DNA from: Micromonospora sp. C31
Lineage (GTDB): Bacteria; Actinomycetota; Actinomycetes; Mycobacteriales; Micromonosporaceae
DNA length: 64,000 nt
Direction of reading: 5' to 3'
NCBI RefSeq assembly: GCF_018070575.1
Contig: NZ_JAGPXN010000013.1
Location: forward strand, 124,001-188,000
Shown here: positions 54,300 through 63,900 of the stretch, piece by piece
Layout of the letters: the number at the start of each line of letters is the position of its first letter
Numbering within the stretch: the first letter of the stretch is position 1
Made by a program: the position numbers and the translations under genes
Notes under the pieces: generated by a model
The model's database searches: none
Seen by the model: the letters and a program-made list of their open reading frames with translations, nothing else
What the model was told of the DNA's origin: nothing

Positions 54300-54617
54300 T
54301 CATCGACCGGCGACGACGGTGGGCATCCTGGCCCGCCGCCCGCCGAACGGCACGCCGGGCTCCGCCTGGGTCGGCGGTACCCGGCCGATGCGGGTGGCCG
54401 GGCCGGTGGTCGCCGGGATCAGCCGGGCAACCGAGCACATGCGTGCTGCCGGGCACCGTCCCGTTGAGCACGCGTCGATCTGGTCGATCTCCAACGCGTT
54501 GGAGACCTCAGGCTGGGCGGCGGCCCGGAGCCACGGCGGACATCGCGTCAGCGGTGGCGGTGGCGGTGCGGACGGTTCTGCTGAGGGTCGCAGCGAGTGC
54601 GCGCAGCATCCGGTCAC
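54300..54617 (-). CDS. Possible 105-residue Cys-containing small protein, unrecognised
   Basis: An open frame whose GTG overlaps the acylase stop as GTGA, the junction used throughout this operon. The second half has coding-like high third-position GC and contains NALEIDQIDACSTGRCPAAR, a short acidic stretch followed by three cysteines up to MCSV; the first half is Pro-rich and unconvincing. It could be a precursor-like peptide or chance. No family is recognised. The rest of the gap to the response regulator (54208-54299) appears to be its promoter, with a short AT-rich patch near 54290-54300. Confidence 0.25.
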   Translation of the reverse strand: MTGCCAHSLRPSAEPSAPPPPPLTRCPPWLRAAAQPEVSNALEIDQIDACSTGRCPAARMCSVARLIPATTGPATRIGRVPPTQAEPGVPFGGRRARMPTVVAGR

Positions 54618-56932
54618 CCCGCCGTCCGGGGCGCCAGGGTCAGCCGGCTACGCACCCGCGGCGGGCTGTCGAGGCGCACCTCGTACAACCGTCCCTCGGC
54701 GTGCGCCGGCGTCTGGTCCCCGTAGTGCGGCGAGAGGGGGTTGCCCGAGCTGCCGTGGCGGAGCACGTCGCGGACGCGGGTGCTGCCGGCGGGGCCGAAC
54801 TCGACGACGAAGCGCCACGGCGCACCCTCGACCACCCGGCCGTCACGGTCGGGATACATCAGGCAGACGCTCTGCCCGCCCCCGCCCACCGGGGTCGGTG
54901 GCGATCCGTACAGCGAACGCAACGTGTCCGACACCGCGGCCAGGGGATGCTGGTCCGCGATCCGGTTCAACCTGCCGTAGCGCCAGCCGGTGGGGTCCTC
55001 GCCGAATTCGTGGGCGAGTCGACGCGCCGCCTCCGTGAGGGCGTCGGCGACGACGACCGGCAGTTCCTCCGGTTCGCCGAGCCGCCGGCGGGCGTCCGCA
55101 TCCAGCACCAGGTGGTCCACCTGGAGGGTGACGTCGGTCATGGCGTCGGCGAGGGCCGTACCGAGCCGGCTGGTGATCCAGCGCTCGGTCAGCACCCGGG
55201 TCAGCGCCCCGAAGACCAGAGGTGCGGCCTGACCGGCGTCGTCCCTGCCGTCCCAGGCGGCCAACGACCGATGGCTGAACTCGGCCGGCGGCGACTCCGG
55301 TGGATTCTCGTCGAGCGCCTTCAGCAGGGTGGGCAGGATGCGCCGGGCCCGGCCGTCGTGCAGGTCCAGCTGCCACGCGCCGAAGTCGTCCGGACGGGCC
55401 GTCGGCATCGCCGTCAACAGCTCCTGGATCCGGTCGGCCCGGTACGGTCCACCCCAGTCGCTGCCCAGGTGCGGGGCGACCCCGTCGGGCAGGATCTGGT
55501 GGTTGGCGCTGACCACGAAGCCCGCCGGCGGATCGACGACCTCCGGCAACTCGTCGAACCCGAGGGTGGTGCTCCAGCGGGCGGCCACTTCGGCCGCGCC
55601 GGCCGGGGCGAGGCCCTCCTGACGGTCTCGGCGGGGCACGATTCCGGCCGTCCGCAGCGCGACCGTACCGGCGCGGGTCGCGACGACGAGGTTGAGCACG
55701 GGCACACCGAAACCGCGCAGGGTCGCGCGGAACGCCGGGTAGTCGCGCGACCGCCACATGCGCTGGCAGCTCTCGGCCTCGGTGGACGGGTGCAGGCCAC
55801 TCCAGTAGAGGGCCACCGGGTCCGCCTCCGCACCGGGTGGGGCCGGCAGGTCGACGTATCCCGTCCCGCCCGCGGCGGTCACGGGGATCTCTTTCCCGCC
55901 GCGTACCCGCACGACGCTGGTCTGCGACCACCGTGGCTCTCCCGCCGGGTCCGTCCGCTCCCCCACGGCCAGGTCCTGGGTGTCGATGGTGGAGTTCGTC
56001 ACCCCCCAGGCGAGATCCGGGTTGGCGCCGATCACCAGTCCGGGCACGCCCGGCACCGTCACGCCGTACGCGCGTTCGCCGTCGAGTTCCAGTCCCAGCT
56101 GATACCAGAGGCTCGGCTGGGTGAACAGGATGTGCGGGTCGTTGGCCAGCGCGGCGAAGCCGGTGGCGGACCTGTCCGGCGACACCGCCCAGGCGTTCGA
56201 ACCGCTCCCCCGCCGGCCGGCGAAGAGGTCGCCGAGGTGGGCGGCGCCGGCCGCGGAGAGCAGCGCGGTGTCGCCGCGCCGTACCGCCGGCCCCGCCGGG
56301 ACGTCGGCCGCGATGGTCACGCTGCCGCCGGGCGGGTACTTCGGCGCCAGGAAGCTGCCGACGAGGTCCGGTCGCTCCGCCAGCAGCCGGCTGCGGAAGA
56401 CCTCCTGTTGCAGGTTGCGGCCCAGCTGGAAACCGAGCTGCTTGACGATGGCCAGCGAGTCGCCGACCGACCACGGGCCCGGCCGGTACCGCATGAGGTG
56501 GAACTCGGGTGGGAGCTGCCCGCGGCGCCGCATCCGGCGTACCGCGGTGTCGATCCCGTGGGCGAAGGCCGCGAGGTTGGCGCGGGCAGGCGGGGAGAGC
56601 AGCGCCTCGCTGCCGCGGGCGGCCCGCTCGAAGGCGAGGGTACGGGCGAGCACGTCCGAACCGGCGGCGCGAGAGCCGAACACCTCAGCCAGCCGCCCGG
56701 TCGCCCGCCGGCGCAGGACGTCCATCTGCCACAGCCGGTCGTACGCCATCGCGACCCCGACGCCCACGTAGAGATCACGCTCGTCGCCGGCGCGGATCCA
56801 CGGGATGCCGCGTTCGTCGCGGTCGATGGCGACGGTCCCGTGCAGGGCCGCCAGGGAGAGGACCCGGGTTCGTCGGAGCGCACGACTGCTCGGCCAGGCG
56901 GCCAGGCGCAGGATGCCCGCCACGGCTCTCAT
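54614..56932 (-). CDS. Penicillin-acylase-family Ntn hydrolase
   Basis: 772 residues, normal for the PvdQ/cephalosporin-acylase family. The precursor should autocleave ahead of the N-terminal nucleophile Ser245 in RRGSGSNAWAVSP. Other family segments: GIPWIRAGDERDLYVGVG near the N-terminus, ANDPHILFTQPSLWYQLG, GVTNSTIDTQDLAVGE, and VVSANHQILPDG. Members hydrolyse amides of acyl chains, beta-lactams or peptide prodrugs; in NRPS clusters such enzymes trim an N-acyl group. I see no convincing signal peptide, unlike PvdQ. ATG 56932 overlaps the exporter stop (ATGA), so it belongs to the right-hand NRPS operon and may mature or detoxify its product (inference). Confidence 0.92.
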   Translation of the reverse strand: MRAVAGILRLAAWPSSRALRRTRVLSLAALHGTVAIDRDERGIPWIRAGDERDLYVGVGVAMAYDRLWQMDVLRRRATGRLAEVFGSRAAGSDVLARTLAFERAARGSEALLSPPARANLAAFAHGIDTAVRRMRRRGQLPPEFHLMRYRPGPWSVGDSLAIVKQLGFQLGRNLQQEVFRSRLLAERPDLVGSFLAPKYPPGGSVTIAADVPAGPAVRRGDTALLSAAGAAHLGDLFAGRRGSGSNAWAVSPDRSATGFAALANDPHILFTQPSLWYQLGLELDGERAYGVTVPGVPGLVIGANPDLAWGVTNSTIDTQDLAVGERTDPAGEPRWSQTSVVRVRGGKEIPVTAAGGTGYVDLPAPPGAEADPVALYWSGLHPSTEAESCQRMWRSRDYPAFRATLRGFGVPVLNLVVATRAGTVALRTAGIVPRRDRQEGLAPAGAAEVAARWSTTLGFDELPEVVDPPAGFVVSANHQILPDGVAPHLGSDWGGPYRADRIQELLTAMPTARPDDFGAWQLDLHDGRARRILPTLLKALDENPPESPPAEFSHRSLAAWDGRDDAGQAAPLVFGALTRVLTERWITSRLGTALADAMTDVTLQVDHLVLDADARRRLGEPEELPVVVADALTEAARRLAHEFGEDPTGWRYGRLNRIADQHPLAAVSDTLRSLYGSPPTPVGGGGQSVCLMYPDRDGRVVEGAPWRFVVEFGPAGSTRVRDVLRHGSSGNPLSPHYGDQTPAHAEGRLYEVRLDSPPRVRSRLTLAPRTAG

Positions 56933-58197
56933 GACGCCTTTTCGGTCTCCGGGAGAGTGTCGTGGCGGTTCAGGTCGGGAATGCGCCGGCCGACCAGCAG
57001 GTAGATCGCGACGCTCACCAACGCCAGGGAGCCGATGGCGAGGAACATGACCGGCCCGCCGAAGGACGCGAGGACGAGACTGCCGAGGAACGGTCCGGTG
57101 AACCCGCCGACCTGCGCGAAGGTCTGTGCGCCGAAGTAGGCTCCGCGCCGGTCCTCGGGCGCGATGCGGTCGACGAGCGCGAACTCCGACGGCACGATCA
57201 GGGTCTCGGCGACGGTGAACACCACCATCGCCACGATGTAGTGCCACATCTGCTCGGAGATCGCGAAGCCGGCCATCCCGACGAAGGTGAGGATCCCGCC
57301 GAGGGTGATGGCGTTCAGCGGGTTGTAGCGCTGCACGTAGCCGGCGGCGAAGAGTTGGAGGATGATCACCGCCACCGCGTTGGTGGTCATGACCGCGGCG
57401 AGCACGCGGGCGCTGTCGGCGAAGTCGGTGACGAAGTTCTGGGCGAGCAGCACCGAGATCCTGCTGTGCACCGTCTCCAACAGGATCGCGCCGATGAGCA
57501 GGAGGAGCAGGCGGCGGTCCGACATCACCGCCCGGGCCGACTCGCCCAGTCCGCGGACGATGGCGCCCGTGCTGCGGCCGAGCGTCGCCAGCCCGGTGTT
57601 CCCGGTGGACGGTCGTGGCAGTTGCCGCGTGGCCGTCCAGAGGACGGCGAAGTAGACCAGGTAGACGGCGGCGGCGGCGGGGAAGGAGATCCGGGCGCCG
57701 GTGAACCCGAGGGCCACGCCGATCAGCGGACCGACGGCGTAGCCGGCGTTGATCGCGAGGTACTGGTAGGAGAACCACTTCACCCGCAGCGTGACGGGGA
57801 GCAGGTCGCTGATGAGCACCTTTGCGACCGGGCTGAAGGCACTGGTGGCGAACGCCATGGACGCGTTGAAGACGAACGCCGTCAGGGCGTCGCGCGCGAA
57901 GAAGAAGCCGACGAAGCTGCCGATCACCAACAGCAGGCAGGTGAGCAGGACCCGGCGGCGTCCCACGATGTCGGAGAGCGCGCCGCCGAGGAACCCACCG
58001 GAGATGCCGAAGAGGACGGAGGAGCCGATGACCAGGCCGACCGTCGAGACGGACAGGCCGAGTTCGTTGCGGAGGAAGATGGCGAGGAAGGGAATCGTCA
58101 CGCCGTTGGCCAGGCTCATCACGCCGGAGCCGCCGACGAGGATCCTGGCCAGTCGGGGTGGGCGGAACGCTGCGCTCGCAGCCGGTTCCCGGGTCAA
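56929..58197 (-). CDS. MFS transporter of the right-hand NRPS operon
   Basis: 422 residues, 12 predicted helices, MFS_1 type. The loop 2-3 signature is GGFLGGALSDIVGRRRVLL; other features are FSYQYLAINAGYAVGPLIGV (motif C-like) and DRIAPEDRRGAYFGAQTFAQ. It probably exports the product of the flanking NRPSs. The start appears to be a TTG at 58197 that overlaps the NRPS stop (TTGA), an uncommon start in this DNA, but no ATG or GTG gives a complete first helix and the junction type is the same as elsewhere in the operon. The stop overlaps the acylase ATG. Confidence 0.9.
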   Translation of the reverse strand: MTREPAASAAFRPPRLARILVGGSGVMSLANGVTIPFLAIFLRNELGLSVSTVGLVIGSSVLFGISGGFLGGALSDIVGRRRVLLTCLLLVIGSFVGFFFARDALTAFVFNASMAFATSAFSPVAKVLISDLLPVTLRVKWFSYQYLAINAGYAVGPLIGVALGFTGARISFPAAAAVYLVYFAVLWTATRQLPRPSTGNTGLATLGRSTGAIVRGLGESARAVMSDRRLLLLLIGAILLETVHSRISVLLAQNFVTDFADSARVLAAVMTTNAVAVIILQLFAAGYVQRYNPLNAITLGGILTFVGMAGFAISEQMWHYIVAMVVFTVAETLIVPSEFALVDRIAPEDRRGAYFGAQTFAQVGGFTGPFLGSLVLASFGGPVMFLAIGSLALVSVAIYLLVGRRIPDLNRHDTLPETEKAS

Positions 58198-60908
58198 CTC
58201 GGGTTTCCTTCCGTCTTGTCCTGCTGGTGCTGGAATTCGATCATCGCCTCGGCGACGGATGCCGCTCCGGGGTCACGCAGCATGCCCTCGTGGCTGGTGG
58301 CCACCACCGTCTCGGTCAGGTTCGGCAGCACCAGGCGCCAGCCCTCGGTGTGTCCGTCCTCGTCGTGGGACCTCTCCAGGCCCGCCACCAGCAGCAGCGC
58401 GGGCACGGCCAGGGCAGGCGCGGGCTCCGCCATGATCCGTCCCATGGTCCGGTATGCCGCGAAGGCGTGGGCGAGCTCGCCGATCGTGGCCGCCAGCGCG
58501 GGCGTCGCGGTGCAGGCGGCCCAGCGCAGGAGATCCGCGTCGTTCAACCCGGCCGCGGACTGCGGGGAGAGCTCGCGCCACCGGCGGGTGTGCTCGGGAA
58601 ACGCGAGGGCGACGTCGGAGAGGAAGGCGACCAGCCGGGTCCGGTGGTCCTCGGAAAGGCGCTGGTGGAGACATCGGGGGCTCGGCGCGTCGAGCAGGGT
58701 GATGCTCCGCACCTGGTGGCCGGCCGCCCGCATCGCCTGGGCGAGGTGCAGCGCCATCGGTCCACCCAGGGAATGTCCGACGAGGTGGACTCCGGGACCG
58801 GCGACGGGCAGCATCGCGGTCAGGCAGGCCCGCGCGGCGACGGCGGCGGACGGCGTGCCGTCCTGCGCCCGGAGGACGTCGCGGGTGTGCAGGGCGTAGA
58901 ACGGGCGGCCCCGCACGTGCGTCGACAGCCGCGCCATCGAGGCGCCGATCCCGAAGACGCCGGGCAGCGCCACCACGGGCGCCCGGCCAGCCGTGGGGTC
59001 CCCCAGCGGCAACAGCTCGACCGGGCGGCGCGACGCCACACCCGGTCCGGCCTGCCGGGCCCGCCGGACGGCGTCCGCCACCGCTCGCACCGTCGGTGCC
59101 CGCAGGAAGTCGCGCAGCGGTACGACGACACCGGACTGTCGGCGTACGGCGGCCAGCAGGCGGGTCGCCAGCAGGGAGTTCCCGCCCTGCCGGAAGAAGT
59201 CGGTGTCCGCTTCGACCTCGGTGCCCGGCAGCAGCTCGGCCAGGATCGCCAGCAGCGACCGGGTGACGTCGTCGACGCCTGCGGGCACGTGTGGCGTCAG
59301 CACGGGGCCCGGGTCGGGCAGGGCTGCCCGGTCGAGTTTGCCGTTGGCGGTTCGCGGCAGCGCGTCGACGAGGACGAACGCGGACGGAACGGCATACCCC
59401 GGAAGCCGATCCTCCAACGAGGAGCGCAACTGCGCCGGACCGGCGTCACCGACGACGTAGGCCACCAGCCGCGTTCCCGTGCCGGGCGCGGTGTGCGGCA
59501 CCACCGCGGCCTGCCGCACACCGGGCAGGGCGACCAGGGCGGCGTGCACCTCCCCCAGCTCCAGGCGGTAGCCACGCACCTTGACCTGGTCGTCGTTGCG
59601 CCCGTGGTACTCGTACTCGCCGGAAGGTGTCCGCCGGGCGAGGTCGCCGGAGCGGTACCCGCGTACGGGCCGGCCCTGCGCGTCGGTGACGGTGACGAAC
59701 CGCCGCGCGGTGAGTTCCGGTTGCCCCAGGTAGCCGAGGGCCACGCCCGCACCGGTGACGATGATCTGCCCGATCTCTCCGTCGGCGACCGGCTGATCGT
59801 CGGTGTCCCACAGCAGGAAGTCGAGGTCGGGAAGGGGAGCGCCGATCAGGCTGGTCGTGCCGGCGACGTCGGAGGCGAGGATCCGGCGGTACGACGCGTG
59901 GACGGTGGTCTCGGTGATGCCGTACATGTTGACCAGTTCGGGCGCGGCGTCGCCGTACTTGGCGACCCACGGCCGCAGGTCTGCGAACCGGAGCGCCTCC
60001 CCGCCGAAGACCACCCACCGCAGCGGCAGCCGGTCGTCGTACTCGTCCTCCTGGGCCGCCAGCGAACCGAAGGCGGTGGGCGTCTGGCTGAGCATCGTGA
60101 CCCCCTCCGCCCGCAGCAGGCGCCGCAGGGCGACCGGGTCCCGCATGACCTCGGCCTCGACGACGACCACACATCCGCCGGTGAGCAGCGCCCCCCACAT
60201 CTCCCACACCGAGAAGTCGAAGGCGAACGAGTGCGCCATGGTCCACACGTCCTGCGGCCCGAACCCGAACAGGGGCTGCGTGGTGCCGATCAGGCGCAGG
60301 ACGTTGGCGTGGGAGACCTCGATCCCCTTGGGACGGCCGGTCGTGCCCGAGGTGTGGATGACGTACGCCCGGTCGGTGGGCGCGATCGGGCGGACCGGCG
60401 CGGCGGGCGCCTCCGGCTGTTCCTCGCCGCCGTCCGACGCGTCGAGCAGGACAGCCGCGACCGTCGCGGGCAGGGAGCCGACCAGCGTACCCGTGGTGAT
60501 CACCAGGGACGGCGCGGCGTCACCGACGATCATGCCGGTACGGACGGCGGGCGCCTCCGGGTCGAGCGGCAGGTACGCGGCACCCGTCCGGAGCGCCGCC
60601 AGCGCCGCCACGATCATCCGCGTCGAGCGCGGCAGCAGCACGCCGACCGGCTGGCCGGGCGGCGCGAGCGACGCGATCCGGCTGGCCAGGGCCCGGGAGG
60701 CGGCAGCCAGTTCCCGGTACGTCAGGGCCTGCCGGTCGCAGCGGACGGCGACCCGGTCGGGGTGCCGACCGGCGACCCCGTCGAAGGCGGCGACCAGGTT
60801 GTCGGCGGTGACCGTCGCGGTGTCGGTCCGGCCGGCCGCCGGTACGGACACGTCGCGGCGTCCGGCGAGCCGCCGACGCAGCCGTAGCGCGCGCTCGGTC
60901 GACGTCAT
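58194..60908 (-). CDS. NRPS, A-T-TE (terminal module of right-hand system)
   Basis: 904 residues, no C domain. A (~35-520, HTSGTTGRPKG near 180) has pocket D-F-W-S-V-G-M-V-H, one or two changes from threonine (DFWNIGMVH), so Thr or a close analogue. T has QGGNSLLAT (~574). The TE has a normal nucleophile elbow VGHSLGGPMALH (~712) and a histidine in TSHEGML. ATG 60908 lies 34 bases beyond the stop of an A-T-C protein, whose C-terminal C domain would supply the missing condensation activity. This NRPS therefore adds the last residue and releases the chain by hydrolysis or cyclisation. Stop overlaps the exporter start. Confidence 0.95.
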   Translation of the reverse strand: MTSTERALRLRRRLAGRRDVSVPAAGRTDTATVTADNLVAAFDGVAGRHPDRVAVRCDRQALTYRELAAASRALASRIASLAPPGQPVGVLLPRSTRMIVAALAALRTGAAYLPLDPEAPAVRTGMIVGDAAPSLVITTGTLVGSLPATVAAVLLDASDGGEEQPEAPAAPVRPIAPTDRAYVIHTSGTTGRPKGIEVSHANVLRLIGTTQPLFGFGPQDVWTMAHSFAFDFSVWEMWGALLTGGCVVVVEAEVMRDPVALRRLLRAEGVTMLSQTPTAFGSLAAQEDEYDDRLPLRWVVFGGEALRFADLRPWVAKYGDAAPELVNMYGITETTVHASYRRILASDVAGTTSLIGAPLPDLDFLLWDTDDQPVADGEIGQIIVTGAGVALGYLGQPELTARRFVTVTDAQGRPVRGYRSGDLARRTPSGEYEYHGRNDDQVKVRGYRLELGEVHAALVALPGVRQAAVVPHTAPGTGTRLVAYVVGDAGPAQLRSSLEDRLPGYAVPSAFVLVDALPRTANGKLDRAALPDPGPVLTPHVPAGVDDVTRSLLAILAELLPGTEVEADTDFFRQGGNSLLATRLLAAVRRQSGVVVPLRDFLRAPTVRAVADAVRRARQAGPGVASRRPVELLPLGDPTAGRAPVVALPGVFGIGASMARLSTHVRGRPFYALHTRDVLRAQDGTPSAAVAARACLTAMLPVAGPGVHLVGHSLGGPMALHLAQAMRAAGHQVRSITLLDAPSPRCLHQRLSEDHRTRLVAFLSDVALAFPEHTRRWRELSPQSAAGLNDADLLRWAACTATPALAATIGELAHAFAAYRTMGRIMAEPAPALAVPALLLVAGLERSHDEDGHTEGWRLVLPNLTETVVATSHEGMLRDPGAASVAEAMIEFQHQQDKTEGNPS

Positions 60909-60942
60909 GAGCGGTTCTCCCCAGTTCTCGTCCCGCCGGCCT

Positions 60943-63900
60943 TCACAGGGCGAGCACCAGCGGGACGATCAGCCCTGCCGCTTCGACCCGCGCCACGTAC
61001 GCGCCCCAGTGCGGGGAGTCGATGAGCGTCGCCGTGGCGCGGTGGTCGATCTCCAGGGACTGGCCGCTCACCTCCCGCCAGATCTCCCCGAGCGCCGCGC
61101 GGTCCTCGTCGTCGACGAGTTCCGCCTCCTGCACCGGCCGGTCCGGGCTGCCCAGGAGGAACCGCAGCAGCCGGTCGGCCGCCCCGGCCAGCCGGTCGAC
61201 GGCCGCCGGGGTGAACAGCGACCGGTCGTACTCGATGGTCAGCCCGATCCGGTCCTCGTCGGTGAAGTGCAGCAACAGGTCGAAGCGACTCGTCTGCGCG
61301 CCCAGCGGGGTCACGGTCGCCTCCAGACCCGGCAGCGCGGCGATACCGCGCATCGACCGGGCGACGGAGACCACGACCTGGACCAGGGGGCTGACTCCGG
61401 GTCGCCGGGGCGCTCCCACCAGGTCCACGATCCTCTGCAACGGCAGGCTCTGGTGGTCCATCGCGTTCAGGGCGCTGTCCCGCACCGATGCGATCACGGC
61501 CGGCGCGCTGTGCTCCGGGTCCACCTGGTAGCGGAACGGCAGGGTGTTGGCGAAGAAGCCGACGAGGTCCTTCGTCTGAGCCGGGTGCCGACCGGCGACG
61601 GCCGCGCCGATCACCACGTCCGACTGCTGGGCGAGCTTGGCCATCAGCACCGCGCTGACCGCGTGCACGACCATGAAGAGGGTCACGTTGTGCTGTTTCG
61701 CGAACGCCCTCACCTCGGCGGAGAAGGTCTCGTCCCACTCCCGGCGGTGCTGGCCCGCGGCCCGCGCACGGTCCTCGGTCCGCTCCAGGTCGGTCGCGAG
61801 GGCGAGTTCCCCGTCGTAACCCTTGAGGTAGGACCGCCAGAAGTCGCCGTCGCGTCGGGCCGACGCCGATACGAGGTAGTCCTGCTGCCAGCGGGAGTAG
61901 TCGCCGTACTGGATCGCAAGCGGGGCCAGGTCCGCCTCCCGTCCCGCCCGGTGGGCCGCGTACGACTCCGCGATCTCCCGCAGGATCACCTCGTTGGACC
62001 AGCCGTCGGTGACCACGTGGTGGCTCGTCCATTCGAGTACGTGGTCCCGGTCGGAGAAGCGGTGCAGGGTGGCCTCGGTCAGCACCCCACCGAGGTCGAT
62101 GCGTCGCGTCGCCCGCTGCCGGACGTACTCCAGCATCGCCTCGGTGTCCCCCCGGGCGACCACCGCGTCGGTGGCCTGTCGTACCCGCAGGCGCAGTTTC
62201 GCCTCGGGATCCACGACCAGCGACGGCACGCCGTCGCGTTCGACGACCCGGCTGGACAACACCTCGTGCCGCGCGACGAGCCGGTCGACGGCCGCCCGCA
62301 GCGCCGGCACGTCGAGGTCACCACGCAGGTGCAGGAGGTAGCCGTCGGTGTAGGCGCCGTCGGGGTCGAGCTGGTCGAGGTACCAGAGGCTCGACTGCGC
62401 CATGGACAGCGGGAACTCCCGCAGGCCGGCGGGCCTCGCCGGGATCGGCACCGCCGACTCCCGGTCGTCGGTCAGCGCCGCCTCGACCCGGGCGGCGAAG
62501 CCCCGCAGCGTGGGGTTCTCGAACAGCTCCCGGATCGGCAGGCGGACCCCGAGCCGGTCCCCCAGCCGGGCGAGGACCTGCGTCGCGTGCAGGGAGTGGC
62601 CGCCCAGATCGAAGAAGCTGACCTGGGGCCCGGGCCGGCGACCGGGCAGCACGGCGGCCCAGATCTCGGCGACGGCCTCCTCCGCCGGGGTCATCGGGGC
62701 GTGGCTCTCCTCGCTCGGTTCGTCGACCGGGGACAGGGCTGTCGCCGCCAGCGACCGGGTGTCGACCTTGCCGTGGCTCGTGCGCGGCAACTGGTCGAGG
62801 CGGACGAGGAAGTCCGGGATGGCGTTGCGTGGCAGGACCTGGCTGAGCCCGGAGCGCACCTCCTCGGGCCGCAGGTCCCGGCGGACCAGGGAGCCCTCGG
62901 TCGAAGCGCCGGCGCCGCCGGAGAGCACCTCCGGTACGAAGAATCCGGCGAGTTGCCTGCCGCCGTCGGCGGACTGCCGGACGATCACCGCGCTCTCCTG
63001 AACGCCCTCGACACCGGCGAGGGCGCGAGTGACCTCGTCCAGTTCGACCCGGTTTCCTCTGATCTTGAGCTGGTTGTCGATCCGGCCGAGGAACTCCAGC
63101 GAGCCGTCCGCCAGCCGACGACCGCGATCGCCGGTGCGGTACATGATCCCGTCGGCATCGACGGCGAAGGGGTCGCTGACGAAGACCGCGGCGGTCCGGT
63201 CGGGGTCGTTGACGTATCCGCCGCCGACGCAGACGCCGCCGGCGTACAGCTCGCCCGGCGTACCGGTGGGCACCGGCTCCCGGCCGCCGTCCAACACGTA
63301 CAGGGCGGTGTTGCGCACGGGCCGTCCGAGGGGGACGGAGGCGTCCCGCTCGTCGACGTCCGCCGCGACGAGGTGGTGCAGGACGTCGTCGGACGTCTCG
63401 GTCGTCCCCCACATGTTCAGCAGCCCCACCCCGGGCAGCAGCCGGCGGAACGTGTTGGCGGTCTGCGGGGTCAGCGTCTCCGCCTGCGAGGCGACCCAGC
63501 GCAGGCGGAACGCGGGGAACGCGTCGACGCCGTAGAACGCGAGTTCGGCGCACATGATGTTCAGCACGGAGGGCGTCACCTCCAGCACGGTGACCCCGTC
63601 CTCGGCCACGGCCCGCAGCAGCGACGCCGCGTCCTGACCGATCTCGTCCGGGTAGATCACGGTCGTGGCACCGACGGCGAGTGGCGCGAGGAACTGCCAG
63701 ACGGAGATGTCGAAGGTGGCGGCGGCGTCCTGGGCCAGCCGGTCGCCCGGCCGCAGGTCCAGTTGCTGGATCTTGGCGTCGAGGTGGTTGAGCATGCCGT
63801 CGTGCCGGATCAGGGCACCCTTGGGCTCGCCCGTGGATCCCGAGGTGAAGATGACGTACGCGCTGTCCCGGCCACTCGGTGCGGGGCCGAGCGCGACCGG

